A DNA stretch of 64,000 nt from Thalassovita taeanensis. GTDB taxonomy: Bacteria; Pseudomonadota; Alphaproteobacteria; Rhodobacterales; Rhodobacteraceae. The translations under genes and the position numbers were made by a program. Shown here one piece after another: positions 9,253 to 18,128 of the stretch; positions within the stretch are counted from its first letter, which is position 1, and every line of letters begins with the position of its first letter. Where the stretch lies: NCBI RefSeq assembly GCF_900110775.1, contig NZ_FOEP01000003.1, positions 248,001-312,000 of the forward strand, written 5' to 3'. The notes under the pieces are model-generated. The model had not been told where the DNA came from. It did no database searches and was given only the letters and a program-made list of their open reading frames with translations.

Positions 9253-10126
9253 AGAACTCCCAGATTTCGTCAGCCGCGTTGATGTCGACATTGGTGCGCC
9301 CCACCATGCGGGGCGCCACCCCCGACCGGCCCGAGGGCCACGTATGCCCGCCCCCGTTGACCCGGTACAGCACCGTCGGCGCGGCGCATCCCTGCCAGTC
9401 ATAGCGCTGCACCTGCCCGATGCGCCGCGCGGTCACCTTGTTCGCACAGCGATTGCGCGTGCGGAACATCTGCATCGTCGCATCGGTCGAAAACACCTGC
9501 CCGCGGTCCTTGCGGCCCAGCGTCAGCGGCCCGCCCTCATAGGGCACGATCGGGTCTGCGGTGCCATTCATCACCAGAACCGGCAGCGGCGCTCCGCCTC
9601 GGCATGTGCCCTCAAGAAAATCCGGCAACGGCATTGCAACAGCGGCCACCGCCCGAAACAGACGCGGCCGACTACACCCCAGGAAATAGCTCATCTGCCC
9701 GCCGCGCGACATTCCGGTCGCATACACCCGCCGCAGATCAACGGGGTGCGCCGCAGCGATCCCGGCCACCATGTGGGCAAAAAACGCCAGATCATCCTGC
9801 TGGGTTCTCGTCCGGGCCGTGACCGACCCCTCGCCAATATCCCAGACCTTGTTGGTCGCATCGGGATAGGCGACCAGAAACCCGTGCCGCTCGGCCAGAT
9901 CGTTGAACCGCCCGCGCGTGTTCTTCATTATCTGCTGCCCGGTTCCACCGGCGCCATGCAGAACAACCACCAACGGCATAGTGTGCGACACCGGCGCCGT
10001 CTTCGGGGTATACAGCAGAAAATGGCGCGCCAGCCCGTCCACCATAATGCGGTGCTGTTGCAACTCGGCACTGGCCTGCACCGGAAGCAGCAGGGCCAAA
10101 ACAAAAACCCAAAGCCATCTCATCAT
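9236..10126 (-). CDS. Secreted alpha/beta-hydrolase, PHB depolymerase/feruloyl esterase (LpqC) family
   Basis: 296 residues. A Sec signal peptide (MMRWLWVFVLALLLPVQASA) is followed by the oxyanion segment VVLHGAGGTGQQIM, the nucleophile elbow ATGMSRGGQMSY (Ser about 152), Asp in MNGTADPIVPYEGG and His in NGGGHTWPSG. The family hydrolyses ester bonds of polyhydroxybutyrate oligomers or feruloyl esters outside the cytoplasm; which one cannot be told. It stands alone and converges on the DMT exporter. Confidence 0.87.
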   Translation of the reverse strand: MMRWLWVFVLALLLPVQASAELQQHRIMVDGLARHFLLYTPKTAPVSHTMPLVVVLHGAGGTGQQIMKNTRGRFNDLAERHGFLVAYPDATNKVWDIGEGSVTARTRTQQDDLAFFAHMVAGIAAAHPVDLRRVYATGMSRGGQMSYFLGCSRPRLFRAVAAVAMPLPDFLEGTCRGGAPLPVLVMNGTADPIVPYEGGPLTLGRKDRGQVFSTDATMQMFRTRNRCANKVTARRIGQVQRYDWQGCAAPTVLYRVNGGGHTWPSGRSGVAPRMVGRTNVDINAADEIWEFFSQIR

Positions 10127-10216
10127 GGTCCCACCCCGTTTTACAGCCTCAGCTCACTGGGGACTGTAGCGCAGCGTGGTAACCGTTCTATTGCCCTTTG
10201 GCCGGGCAGGCGGAAG

Positions 10217-11332
10217 TCAGCCGATCTTGCCGCGATTTTCGCCAATCTGCCCGCCGACCTGCCCCCGGTGCAGCAGCAGATGGTCCAGGATCACACAGGC
10301 CATCATCGCCTCGCCCACCGGCACCGCGCGGATCCCGACACAAGGATCATGCCGCCCCTTGGTGATGATCTCGGCCGCCTCGCCGGATTTGGTGATCGTC
10401 TGCCGGGTTTTCAGGATCGAAGAGGTCGGTTTCACCGCGAACCGCACCACCAGATCCTGCCCGGTGCTGATCCCACCCAGAATGCCGCCTGCATGGTTGC
10501 TGGAATACACCGGCTGGCCATCGTTCCCCATAAAGATCTCGTCGGCATTGTCTTCGCCGGTCAGCGTGGCGGCATTCATGCCCTCGCCGATCTCGACGCC
10601 CTTGACCGCGTTGATGCTCATCATCGCGGCGGCCAGATCGGTGTCCAGCTTGGCATAGACCGGCGCACCGATCCCCGCAGGCACCCCGCGCGCGATCACC
10701 TCGACCACGGCACCGACCGAATTGCCGCTCTTGCGCAGCTCGCCCAGATAGGTGGCCCACGCCTCGGCGGCTTCCGCATCCGGGGCCCAGAACGGGTTCT
10801 GCGCGATCTGATCCCAGTCGAACCGTGCCCGATCAATCCCATGCGGGCCAACTTGCGTCATGTAACCGGTGATCTCGACCCCCGGCGCCAGCATCTTGAT
10901 CGCCTCACGCGCCAGACCCCCCGCCGCAACCCGTGCTGCGGTTTCGCGCGCGCTTGACCGCCCGCCACCGCGATAATCCCGCACGCCGTATTTCTGCCAA
11001 TAGGTGATATCGGCATGGCCGGGCCGGAACTTCTCGGCGATGTCACCGTAATCTTTTGACCGCTGATCGGTGTTCTCGATCATCAGCTGCACCGGCGTTC
11101 CCGTGGTCACGCCCTCGAATACCCCGGACAGGATCCGCACCTGATCGGCTTCCTGCCGCTGGGTGGTGAACTTGTTCTGCCCCGGTTTGCGCTTGTCCAA
11201 CCACTGCTGAATCATCTCTTCCGAGATCGCCACCCCCGGCGGGCATCCATCCACCGTGGCCCCCAACGCAGGCCCGTGGCTTTCGCCCCATGTGGTGACG
11301 CGGAAAAGATGGCCGAATGTGTTCATGCTCAT
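10217..11332 (-). CDS. aroC: Chorismate synthase
   Basis: 371 residues, normal AroC length. Signatures: [18 protein letters not shown] near the N-terminus, [29 protein letters not shown] (FMN/EPSP binding), and the C-terminal [10 protein letters not shown] and [18 protein letters not shown] blocks. It converts EPSP to chorismate using reduced FMN, the last shikimate step. It is the only aromatic gene here. Its upstream side faces the TPP riboswitch region, so promoters for aroC and thiB are divergent. Confidence 0.97.
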   Translation of the reverse strand: MSMNTFGHLFRVTTWGESHGPALGATVDGCPPGVAISEEMIQQWLDKRKPGQNKFTTQRQEADQVRILSGVFEGVTTGTPVQLMIENTDQRSKDYGDIAEKFRPGHADITYWQKYGVRDYRGGGRSSARETAARVAAGGLAREAIKMLAPGVEITGYMTQVGPHGIDRARFDWDQIAQNPFWAPDAEAAEAWATYLGELRKSGNSVGAVVEVIARGVPAGIGAPVYAKLDTDLAAAMMSINAVKGVEIGEGMNAATLTGEDNADEIFMGNDGQPVYSSNHAGGILGGISTGQDLVVRFAVKPTSSILKTRQTITKSGEAAEIITKGRHDPCVGIRAVPVGEAMMACVILDHLLLHRGQVGGQIGENRGKIG

Positions 11333-11427
11333 GGGGCAGGCTCCTTTGTCGCTGGTCTAGCGGCGGCAGCGCCATGGCTCAAGCGATTTTGGCTTGAAGG
11401 GACCGGGACAGGGCGCTAGGTGTTGCG

Positions 11428-11522
11428 CCACCTCGGGGTGCCAGATGTGACCAACAGCTGGCTGAGATGCAATCGTGTGAACCCGTTGAACCTGAACCGG
11501 TTAAGACCGGCGGAGGGAAGGT
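11428..11522 (+). promoter_or_regulatory. TPP riboswitch (THI element) controlling thiBPQ
   Basis: Conserved THI-box strings appear in order: CTCGGGGTGCC, then GGCTGAGATGC, ACCCGTTGAACCTGAA, CCGGTTAAGACCGGCGGAGG and GA. These form the P1-P5 core that binds thiamine pyrophosphate. It ends about 50 bp before the thiB start, whose ribosome site AGGAGG (11561-11566) could be sequestered. This supports repression of thiamine import when TPP is high; the mechanism (initiation versus termination) is not obvious, as no poly-T terminator is seen. Confidence 0.95.
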
Positions 11523-11570
11523 CTGGACAGTCTCCACACTATCTCCGCCCGTCGCAAATAGGAGGATACC

Positions 11571-12548
11571 ATGAAGTATCTTGCACTTGCCACGGGACTG
11601 CTCGCGGCCACCCAAGCGGTGGCAGAAACGCCAGTCCTTACAATCTATACCTACGACAGCTTCGTTTCCGAGTGGGGCCCCGGTCCCGCCGTCGAAAAAG
11701 CGTTCGAGGAAACCTGCGCCTGCGACCTGCAATTCGTCGGCACCGGCGATGGCGCGGCCCTGCTGGGGCGGCTGAAACTCGAAGGCGCGCGCTCTGACGC
11801 CGATATCGTTCTGGGCCTCGATACCAGCCTCACCGGGGCGGCCGCCGCGACCGGGCTGTTCGCGCCCCATGCCGTGACCGCCGCCTATGACCTGCCCATC
11901 GCCTGGAATGACCCGCTGTTCGTGCCCTACGACTGGGGCTATTTCGCCTTCGTCAAGAACACCACGCTCAGCGCGCCGACCGATTTCCGCGCATTGGCCG
12001 ATAGCGACCTGAAAATCGTCATTCAGGATCCGCGCAGCTCCACCCCCGGCCTCGGCCTGCTGATGTGGGTCAAAACCGCTTACGGCGATGAAGCCCCTGC
12101 GATCTGGGCCGGTTTGGCCGACAATATCGTCACCGTCACCAAAGGCTGGTCCGAGGCGTACGGCCTGTTTCTGGAAGGCGAGGCCGACATGGTCCTGTCC
12201 TACACCACCTCGCCCGCCTATCACCTGATCGCCGAAGAAGACGCCAGCAAAGACACGGCCGCCTTCACCGAAGGCCACTACATGCAGATCGAAGTCGCAG
12301 GCAAACTCGCGGCCACCGATCAGCCTGAACTGGCGGATCAGTTCCTTGCCTTCATGGTGTCGGATGCGTTCCAGTCGATCATCCCGACGACCAACTGGAT
12401 GTACCCCGCCGTGACCCCAAAATCCGGCCTTCCCGCCGGGTTCGAGACGATGATCGTCCCACAAAAGGCCCTGCTCGTGCCCGCAGATCAGGCCGACGCG
12501 GTCCGGGATCAGGCGCTTGCTGAATGGCTGACGGCCCTGACCAAATGA
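11571..12548 (+). CDS. thiB: Thiamine ABC transporter substrate-binding protein
   Basis: 325 residues with a Sec signal peptide (MKYLALATGLLAATQAVA) preceding ETPVLTIYTYDSF. ThiB/iron-binding-like fold: KAFEETCACDLQFVGTGDGAALLGRLKLEG, VPYDWGYFAFVKN, QDPRSSTPGLGLLMWVK. It binds thiamine, TMP or TPP in the periplasm and delivers it to ThiPQ. It follows the TPP riboswitch and overlaps thiP by 4 bp. Confidence 0.95.
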   Translation: MKYLALATGLLAATQAVAETPVLTIYTYDSFVSEWGPGPAVEKAFEETCACDLQFVGTGDGAALLGRLKLEGARSDADIVLGLDTSLTGAAAATGLFAPHAVTAAYDLPIAWNDPLFVPYDWGYFAFVKNTTLSAPTDFRALADSDLKIVIQDPRSSTPGLGLLMWVKTAYGDEAPAIWAGLADNIVTVTKGWSEAYGLFLEGEADMVLSYTTSPAYHLIAEEDASKDTAAFTEGHYMQIEVAGKLAATDQPELADQFLAFMVSDAFQSIIPTTNWMYPAVTPKSGLPAGFETMIVPQKALLVPADQADAVRDQALAEWLTALTK

Positions 12549-14077
12549 CCCGTGACTGGCCCGGCATCGCGGCGGCGGCATCTGTCGCTGCCCTGATTGC
12601 CGGGCCGGTTCTGGCGGTGTTGTGGTTTGCCGGGGGCGGCGCTCTGCCCGGCCCCGGCGACTGGGCCGCCGTGCGCTTCACCCTGTTGCAAGCCACCCTT
12701 TCGGCCGGGCTCAGCGTTGCGTTGGCAGTGCCTGTCGCCCGCGCCTTGGCCCGGCGACAGTTTGCCGGGCGCCGCGTGCTGATCACCCTGCTGGGCGCCC
12801 CGTTCATCTTGCCCGTCATCGTGGCGGTTTTGGGTCTGTTAGCGGTGTTTGGCCGCTCTGGTGTGCTCAACCTCGGGCTGGGCTGGCTTGGCCTGCCACC
12901 GGTGCAGATCTATGGCCTGCACGGCGTGGTGCTGGCGCATGTGTTCTTCAACCTTCCACTTGCGACCCGCATCCTGCTGCAAGGCTGGCAACAGATCCCG
13001 GCCGAGCGTTTCCGCCTTGCCGCCAGCCTTGGCCTTGGCCCCGCGCAGGTCGCCCGCATACTGGAACGCCCGATGCTGCGCGCCACCGTGCCCGGCGCGC
13101 TTCTGGTGATCTTCGCCATCTGCCTGTCCAGCTTCGCCGTGGCCCTGACGCTGGGCGGTGGCCCACGCGCCACCACGGTCGAGCTTGCGATCTATCAGGC
13201 ATTCCGCTTCGATTTTGACCTTGGCCGCGCCGCCGTGCTGGCGCTGATCCAGACCGGACTGGTCGGCGCTGCCGCGCTCGCCGCCCTGCGGGTGTCGCGC
13301 GGCGATGGGTTGGGCGCAGGCATGGACCGCGCGCTGCGCCGCTGGGATGCCAACAGCCTTGCCCTGCGCGTGCAAGATGCCACCGTGCTGACCCTTGCCG
13401 CGCTGTTCCTTCTGGTGCCGCTGTCAATGATCGTCATCAAAGGGCTGGCAGGCCTGCCGCACATGCCAAACAGTGTCTATTCCGCCCTGATCGTCTCGGT
13501 CTGTGTCTCTCTGCTGTCGATGAGCCTGACCATGCTGCTGACGCTCACCATGGGTCTGGCGGCCCTGCGTCACGGCTGGATCGAAGCCATCGGCCTGCTG
13601 GGTGTGGCCATGTCGCCACTGGTGTTGGGCACCGGCCTGTTCATCCTGATCAACCCGTGGCTCAACCCCTCCAGCCTTGCCTTGCCGGTGACGGCGCTGG
13701 CCAATGCGCTGGCCGCGCTGCCCTTTGCCTTGCGGGTCGTCCTGCCTGCCCTGCGCCGGGCCGAGCATGATTTCGGCCCGCTCGCCGACGGGTTGGGCAT
13801 GGCAGGCTGGGCGCGGCTGCGCTGGCTCTATCTGCCGCGCGCCCGGCCCGCGCTTGGCTTTGCCGCTGGGCTGTCTGCGGCGCTGTCGATGGGTGATCTG
13901 GGCGTCATCACGCTGTTTGCCGACCCGCAGCAGGCCACGCTGCCGCTGCAAATGTACCGCCTGATGGGCGCCTACCGGATGGAGGCCGCCGCCGGTGCCG
14001 GGCTGCTTCTGCTTGCCGCCAGTCTGGCGATCTTCTGGACTTTCGACAAAGGAGGGCGCAGCGATGCTGACGCTTGA
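12545..14077 (+). CDS. thiP: Thiamine ABC transporter permease
   Basis: 510 residues from ATG 12545 (MTRDWPG), the ATGA-coupled start; seven further in-frame residues upstream lie inside thiB. About 12 membrane helices in two fused BPD-transport domains, as is usual for ThiP; EAA-type loops are seen at ERFRLAASLGLGPAQVARI and LADGLGMAGWARLRWLYLPRARP. It forms the inner-membrane channel with ThiQ. Confidence 0.94.
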   Translation: MTRDWPGIAAAASVAALIAGPVLAVLWFAGGGALPGPGDWAAVRFTLLQATLSAGLSVALAVPVARALARRQFAGRRVLITLLGAPFILPVIVAVLGLLAVFGRSGVLNLGLGWLGLPPVQIYGLHGVVLAHVFFNLPLATRILLQGWQQIPAERFRLAASLGLGPAQVARILERPMLRATVPGALLVIFAICLSSFAVALTLGGGPRATTVELAIYQAFRFDFDLGRAAVLALIQTGLVGAAALAALRVSRGDGLGAGMDRALRRWDANSLALRVQDATVLTLAALFLLVPLSMIVIKGLAGLPHMPNSVYSALIVSVCVSLLSMSLTMLLTLTMGLAALRHGWIEAIGLLGVAMSPLVLGTGLFILINPWLNPSSLALPVTALANALAALPFALRVVLPALRRAEHDFGPLADGLGMAGWARLRWLYLPRARPALGFAAGLSAALSMGDLGVITLFADPQQATLPLQMYRLMGAYRMEAAAGAGLLLLAASLAIFWTFDKGGRSDADA

Positions 14078-14759
14078 ACAGCTGCGGATCACCCAGGGCG
14101 ACTTTTCCCTGACCGCTGATTTCAGCGTCCCGCAAGGCGCGCGTCTGGCGCTGATCGGGCCGTCGGGTGCGGGAAAATCGACCCTGTTAAACCTGATTGC
14201 GGGCTATCTTGAACCGACCGCAGGCCGGGTGCTGTGGCAGGGGCGCGACATTACCGGCCAGCCCCCCGGCCAGCGCCCGGTCTCGATGCTGTTTCAGGAC
14301 AACAACCATTTTCCGCATCTCAGCGTGGCGCAGAATATCGGGCTGGGCCTGCGCCCCGATCTGCGGCTGAGCGCAGCACAGCACGAACAGGTCGCTCAGG
14401 CGCTGTCGCGCGTTGGGCTGGATGGGCTTGGCGGTCGCAAACCCGGAACGCTGTCGGGTGGCCAGCAAAGCCGCGCCGCATTGGCCCGCGTTCTGGTACA
14501 GCGCCGCGCCCTTGTCTTGCTGGATGAACCGTTCTCGGCGCTCGGCCCCGCGCTCAAGGCCGAGATGCTTGACCTCGTGGCCGCGCTGGTGACCGAAACC
14601 GGCGCCACCCTGCTGATGGTCAGCCACGACCCCGACGATGCCCGCCGCATCGCGCCACTGGCCAGCGTCGTCGCCGATGGCACCGTCTCGGCGCCGATGG
14701 ACACCGAAACACTTCTGGCAACACCGCCCGCCGCGCTCAGGGCCTATCTTGGGGCATAA
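14064..14759 (+). CDS. thiQ: Thiamine ABC transporter ATP-binding protein
   Basis: 231 residues from ATG 14064, preceded by AGGAGGGCGCAGCG and overlapping thiP by 14 bp. Walker A GPSGAGKST (about 33-41), Q-loop LFQDNNHFPHLSV, signature LSGGQQSRAALARVL, Walker B ALVLLDEPFSALGP and H-loop SHDPDDA. It powers thiamine uptake. It is the last gene of the riboswitch-controlled operon. Confidence 0.95.
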   Translation: MLTLEQLRITQGDFSLTADFSVPQGARLALIGPSGAGKSTLLNLIAGYLEPTAGRVLWQGRDITGQPPGQRPVSMLFQDNNHFPHLSVAQNIGLGLRPDLRLSAAQHEQVAQALSRVGLDGLGGRKPGTLSGGQQSRAALARVLVQRRALVLLDEPFSALGPALKAEMLDLVAALVTETGATLLMVSHDPDDARRIAPLASVVADGTVSAPMDTETLLATPPAALRAYLGA

Positions 14760-14767
14760 CGGACCGT

Positions 14768-14950
14768 TCAGTCCAGCTTGCGCGCCTCGTCGATCAACAT
14801 GATCGGAATGCCATTGCGGATCGGAAACGCCAGATGCGCCGGTCGGCTGATCAGCTCCTGCGCCTCGGCGTCATAGTCCAGCCGCGCGTGGGTCACCGGG
14901 CAAATCAGTGCCTCCAGCATCCGACGGTCAAACAATTGGGTCTCGCTCAT
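14768..14950 (-). CDS. Trm112-family (UPF0434) zinc-ribbon-like protein
   Basis: 60 residues, typical of this family: [44 protein letters not shown]. Only one Cys remains of the usual two pairs, common in bacterial members. Bacterial Trm112-like proteins partner methyltransferases or have no known role. It is coupled by ATGA overlap to the Lon-domain gene upstream. Confidence 0.88.
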   Translation of the reverse strand: MSETQLFDRRMLEALICPVTHARLDYDAEAQELISRPAHLAFPIRNGIPIMLIDEARKLD

Positions 14951-15591
14951 TGCAACGTCTCCTCGGAATTGCCACCACGCAGCGCGAACTCGATCAGCGT
15001 CACCAGCGTTTCACGGCGCGTCGACAAGCACGGCGCCTCTAGCAAAGCCTGCTTATCTTCGGGGTCGAAATCCAGCAGCATCGACAACGAGTTGATCAAC
15101 AACTCATCATCCGCATCCGTCAGACTATCCCAATCGGTTTCAAACTCCCGCGCATGAAAATAGCGCGTCAGCAGCTTCATAAACCCGGCGCGGTCGAACC
15201 CGCGATCCTGATCCTCGGCCGCGCGGTCCTGCTCGAACCCGCTCCACGACACTTCGCAGCGGCGATAGGGGCAAAACCCCTCGACCTCGGCCACGATCCG
15301 GAACCGTGAAATCCCGGTCAGCGTGACCATATACCGGCCATCCTCGGTCTCGGAAAATTGCGTCACCCGCCCGGCGCAGCCGATCTGATGCAGGCCTGAA
15401 CACGCCGATCCGGGGTGAAAACACGGCTGCACCATTCCGATCAACCGCGACGGCGTTTTCAGCGCATCCTCCAGCATCGTCAGATACCGTGGCTCGAACA
15501 CATGCAGCGGCAACCGCGACCGGGGCAGCAACAGCGCGCCCGGCAGCGGAAACACCGCAATTATATCTGGCAGATCTATCTGTCTGGTCAT
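14947..15591 (-). CDS. LON peptidase substrate-binding (LonN) domain protein
   Basis: 214 residues forming only the N-terminal Lon domain; no AAA or protease region follows. Family blocks: [64 protein letters not shown]. Stand-alone LonN proteins are common in alphaproteobacteria and their function is unestablished. The order thioredoxin-LonN-Trm112 suggests one minus-strand transcript. Confidence 0.9.
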   Translation of the reverse strand: MTRQIDLPDIIAVFPLPGALLLPRSRLPLHVFEPRYLTMLEDALKTPSRLIGMVQPCFHPGSACSGLHQIGCAGRVTQFSETEDGRYMVTLTGISRFRIVAEVEGFCPYRRCEVSWSGFEQDRAAEDQDRGFDRAGFMKLLTRYFHAREFETDWDSLTDADDELLINSLSMLLDFDPEDKQALLEAPCLSTRRETLVTLIEFALRGGNSEETLQ

Positions 15592-15618
15592 GTCCGTTGA
15601 TCTAGCCCGCCGCCACGA

Positions 15619-16524
15619 TCAGGCAAATATCAACGAACTGAGCTTGCGCCGCCCGTGCAACACAACCGGGTCATTCGGTTTCAGCGCGTCAAAGATCGTG
15701 AACAGCTGCGTCTTGGCCGCGCCCTCATTCCACTCGCGATCACGCCGGAACAGGTCCAGCAGCTCATCCACCGCCTCCTGCACCTCACCGGCGGCATACA
15801 GCGCCTGTGCCAGATCGAACCGGGCCTGATGGTCCGCCGGGTCCGTCGCAACGGCCGCCTTCAGCTCATCCAGCGGGCCACTGTTGGCCGCCTGCCGCGC
15901 CAGTTCCAGCTGCGCGTGCGCCGCATCCAACGGGGCCGAGCGTGCAATCGCCGCAGGCGCGCCATTCAGCACGGCCTCGGCCTGATCCAGCTCGCCCAAC
16001 GCGATATGACAGCGCACCAACCCGCCGTACGCATCAGCGTTTTCGGGCTCTTCCTCAAGGACCGCGGCAAAGGTCTGCGCGGCATCGTCCACGTCGCCAT
16101 CGGCCAGCATGGTTTCTGCCGCTTCTACCGCCTCGGCCAAACCGGCATCTTCCCCGCCAAGCTCGGCCGTGCGCGCCACAAAGGCGTCAATTTCGGATCC
16201 GGGCACGGCGCCCTGAAATCCATCCACCGGCTGCCCCTGCCAGAACGCGTAAACCGTCGGGATCGATTGCACCCGCAGCTGCCCGGCAATCTGCTGGTTT
16301 TCGTCGACATTGACCTTGGCCATGCGCACCTTGCCGCCCGCCTTGGTCACGGCTGCTTCCAAAGCCGGGCCAAGCGTTTTGCACGGACCGCACCACGGCG
16401 CCCAGAAATCCACGATCACCGGCACCTCTTTCGAGGCTTCCACGACTTCGGCCATGAAATCGGTCTCAGACACGTCCTTGATCAGATCAGCAGTGGGGGC
16501 GGTGTTTTGTCCAAGTTCCAGCAT
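15619..16524 (-). CDS. Thioredoxin-TPR co-chaperone, CnoX (YbbN) type
   Basis: 301 residues from ATG 16524, chosen because TAGGATGG lies 7 bp upstream; ATG 16533 adds three residues and is the alternative. N-terminal thioredoxin fold with active site WAPWCGPCK (about 35-43), then tetratricopeptide helices to the end (EEEPENADAYGGLVRCHIALGELDQAEAVL and LDELLDLFRRDREWNEGAAKTQLF). CnoX/YbbN proteins hold oxidatively stressed clients for GroEL. The CXXC is intact here, unlike in E. coli YbbN. It precedes the LonN gene by 27 bp. Confidence 0.9.
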   Translation of the reverse strand: MLELGQNTAPTADLIKDVSETDFMAEVVEASKEVPVIVDFWAPWCGPCKTLGPALEAAVTKAGGKVRMAKVNVDENQQIAGQLRVQSIPTVYAFWQGQPVDGFQGAVPGSEIDAFVARTAELGGEDAGLAEAVEAAETMLADGDVDDAAQTFAAVLEEEPENADAYGGLVRCHIALGELDQAEAVLNGAPAAIARSAPLDAAHAQLELARQAANSGPLDELKAAVATDPADHQARFDLAQALYAAGEVQEAVDELLDLFRRDREWNEGAAKTQLFTIFDALKPNDPVVLHGRRKLSSLIFA

Positions 16525-16578
16525 CGGGTCCATCCTAATTACAGTGTTGCGCAATATATGAGGGCACGCGCCGCGAAA

Positions 16579-17367
16579 TCAAAGGTCAAAACTGGCAAAA
16601 ACCGGTGCATGGTCGCTGGGCTTCTCCCATCCGCGCGCATCGCGCAGCACGCGGCTGCCATGCCCCGCGTTGGCAATGTCGCCCGTGGCCCATACATGGT
16701 CCAGCCGCCGACCCTTGTCCGCCGCCACCCAATCCTTGGCGCGATAGGACCACCACGAATACAGCAGCCCCTCGGGAATATCCTGTCGCGTGATGTCCAC
16801 CCAGTTGCCCGCGTCCTGCACCTGCGCCAGATGCTCAACCTCAATCGGGGTGTGGCTGACGATCTTCAGCAGCTTTTTGTGATCCCACACATCATCCTCG
16901 CGCGGGGCGATATTCAGATCGCCCACCAAAATCGCCTTCTCGGGCGCGGCACCGTGGAACCAGTCGCGCATCTCGGTCAGGTAATCCAGCTTCTGACCAA
17001 ACTTCTCGTTCACCTCGCGGTCCGGCAGATCGCCGCCCGCAGGCACATAGAAGTTGTGGATCGTCACGCCATTTTCCAACTGCCCCGCGATGTGCCGCGC
17101 ATGCCCCAGAGCGGCGAAATCTTCCGATCCCACTTCCTTGATCGGCAGCTTCGACAGGATCGCCACGCCGTTATATCCCTTTTGCCCGCGCGCAATCATG
17201 TGGGTGTATCCCAGCGCCGCAAACCCCTCGAGCGGGATCTTGTCGACCGGGCTTTTGCACTCTTGCAGGCACAGCACATCGGGCGCTTCCTCCTGCAACA
17301 GCTTCAGCACGATCGGTTCGCGCAGCCGGACCGAGTTGATGTTCCATGTGGCAAGGGTAAAGGGCAT
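16579..17367 (-). CDS. xth: Exodeoxyribonuclease III
   Basis: 262 residues, standard ExoIII size. Motifs: TWNINSVRLR, LCLQECKSP (metal-ligand Glu), GYNGVAILSK, the catalytic-Asp block LVGDLNIAPREDDVWD, WWSYRAKDWVAADKGRRLDHVW and the C-terminal PSDHAPVF. It is the AP endonuclease and 3'-repair exonuclease of base-excision repair. A perfect 16-bp palindrome (17412-17427) lies 45 bp upstream of the start. Confidence 0.96.
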   Translation of the reverse strand: MPFTLATWNINSVRLREPIVLKLLQEEAPDVLCLQECKSPVDKIPLEGFAALGYTHMIARGQKGYNGVAILSKLPIKEVGSEDFAALGHARHIAGQLENGVTIHNFYVPAGGDLPDREVNEKFGQKLDYLTEMRDWFHGAAPEKAILVGDLNIAPREDDVWDHKKLLKIVSHTPIEVEHLAQVQDAGNWVDITRQDIPEGLLYSWWSYRAKDWVAADKGRRLDHVWATGDIANAGHGSRVLRDARGWEKPSDHAPVFASFDL

Positions 17368-17411
17368 GACAGGCTCCGCGATTATAGGCTCGCCAGAGGG
17401 GTAGCATGAGG

Positions 17412-17427
17412 CTGTGCAATTGCACAG
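17412..17427. promoter_or_regulatory. Perfect 16-bp palindrome upstream of xth
   Basis: CTGTGCAATTGCACAG is fully self-complementary and centred 52 bp upstream of the xth ATG, a typical operator position. Its half-site TGTGCA matches the heptamer of the phased arrays at 17924, 23092 and 43786. The binding protein is unknown. Confidence 0.55.
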
Positions 17428-17481
17428 TACCGAACCGTGGCATGGGGCCCAACGCCGCCGATCAGAGCCGAAACAAGGGCG

Positions 17482-17862
17482 TCACAGCCCCGGCTCCTCC
17501 TCCGTCGAAGGCGCAGCAAACTGTGGTCGCTCCTGATCTACAAACTCCGGCAGCGTGTCGCGCCCGCTCAGCAGGCCCGCCATGCGCGAATACATCCAGG
17601 CCGCCAGAACCTCGTTCATCCGGGTCTGATATCCCGCGCCCATCGATTTGAAAAACCGCACCACGTTTTCCTCGACGCACAGGGTGATCCGGGTCTTCTT
17701 GCCCGCGTGTCGGGTCTGGGCGATCTCGTGCCACGCGGCCGGGATGCGCCCGTTGCGATAAATCTCGTCATGCATGTCCCATTCCAACTGGGCCATGATG
17801 GTTTTCATATAGTCGAAATATTCGATCTGCTTTCTGGTCATTTTGGCTGTGGGTTTTGGCAT
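17482..17862 (-). CDS. BrnA-like antitoxin-family protein (no BrnT partner)
   Basis: 126 residues. The central stretch KKTRITLCVEENVVRFFKSMGAGYQTRMNEVLAAWM matches the BrnA ribbon-helix-helix-like fold, where BrnA binds DNA and the BrnT toxin. The N-terminal 60 residues (KQIEYFDYMKTIMAQLEWDMHDEIYRNGRIPAAWHEIA) are longer than in classical BrnA. No BrnT gene flanks it: one side is xth, the other the response regulator. It is probably a stand-alone regulator. An ATGCACA phased array lies about 85-110 bp upstream. Confidence 0.7.
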   Translation of the reverse strand: MPKPTAKMTRKQIEYFDYMKTIMAQLEWDMHDEIYRNGRIPAAWHEIAQTRHAGKKTRITLCVEENVVRFFKSMGAGYQTRMNEVLAAWMYSRMAGLLSGRDTLPEFVDQERPQFAAPSTEEEPGL

Positions 17863-17923
17863 GGTTCAGGCCCCGTGATCCGCTGTGTCAGCCCCGATCA
17901 TCCGCCGCGCGCGTTAAGAAATC

Positions 17924-17975
17924 CGTGCACCGGCGTGCGTACCGGATGTGCATGTCCTGTGCATGCGGCGTGCAG
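17924..17975 (+). repeat. Phased TGTGCAT array A (11-bp period)
   Basis: TGTGCAT at 17947-17953 and 17958-17964 are exact; related heptamers TGCGTAC (17936) and CGTGCAG (17969) continue the 11-bp register, with CGTGCAC at 17924 one base out. The core ATGTGCATG-TC-CTGTGCATG is shared with arrays B and C in reverse orientation. It lies between the BrnA-like gene and the response-regulator terminator. Confidence 0.7.
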
Positions 17976-17987
17976 GCCGATTTTGGG

Positions 17988-18018
17988 CAAAAAAATACCC
18001 GGGCGCGAAGCCCGGGTA
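17988..18018 (-). terminator. Rho-independent terminator of the response-regulator gene
   Basis: On the minus strand a TACCCGGGC stem (18018-18010) with loop TTCGC pairs with GCCCGGGTA (18004-17996) and runs into seven or more T residues. It is placed about 110 bp after the stop of the response regulator at 18129. Confidence 0.88.
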
Positions 18019-18128
18019 AGTCCAACAGGGAGGTGCATATGATAACCCGCATATGCGACGGGATACGTATTTAGTAACGATGCAGTCAGAATACCACGTT
18101 GATCTGACGCAAATAAGTCTGGAATACC

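Noticed and set aside
9344-10957. 537-residue plus-strand frame antisense to the esterase and aroC
   Set aside because: It crosses two confirmed genes and their gap, with no family motif or ribosome site.
15655-17409. 584-residue plus-strand frame
   Set aside because: It lies antisense to the thioredoxin-like and exonuclease III genes; both have clear active-site motifs.
17947-17975. Short Cys-rich peptides (MCMSCAC, MCMFCAS, MCMVCAC) shared by the three phased arrays
   Set aside because: They arise from the repeated TGTGCATG DNA itself; reading frames after the core differ completely between copies, so a conserved leader peptide is not supported.
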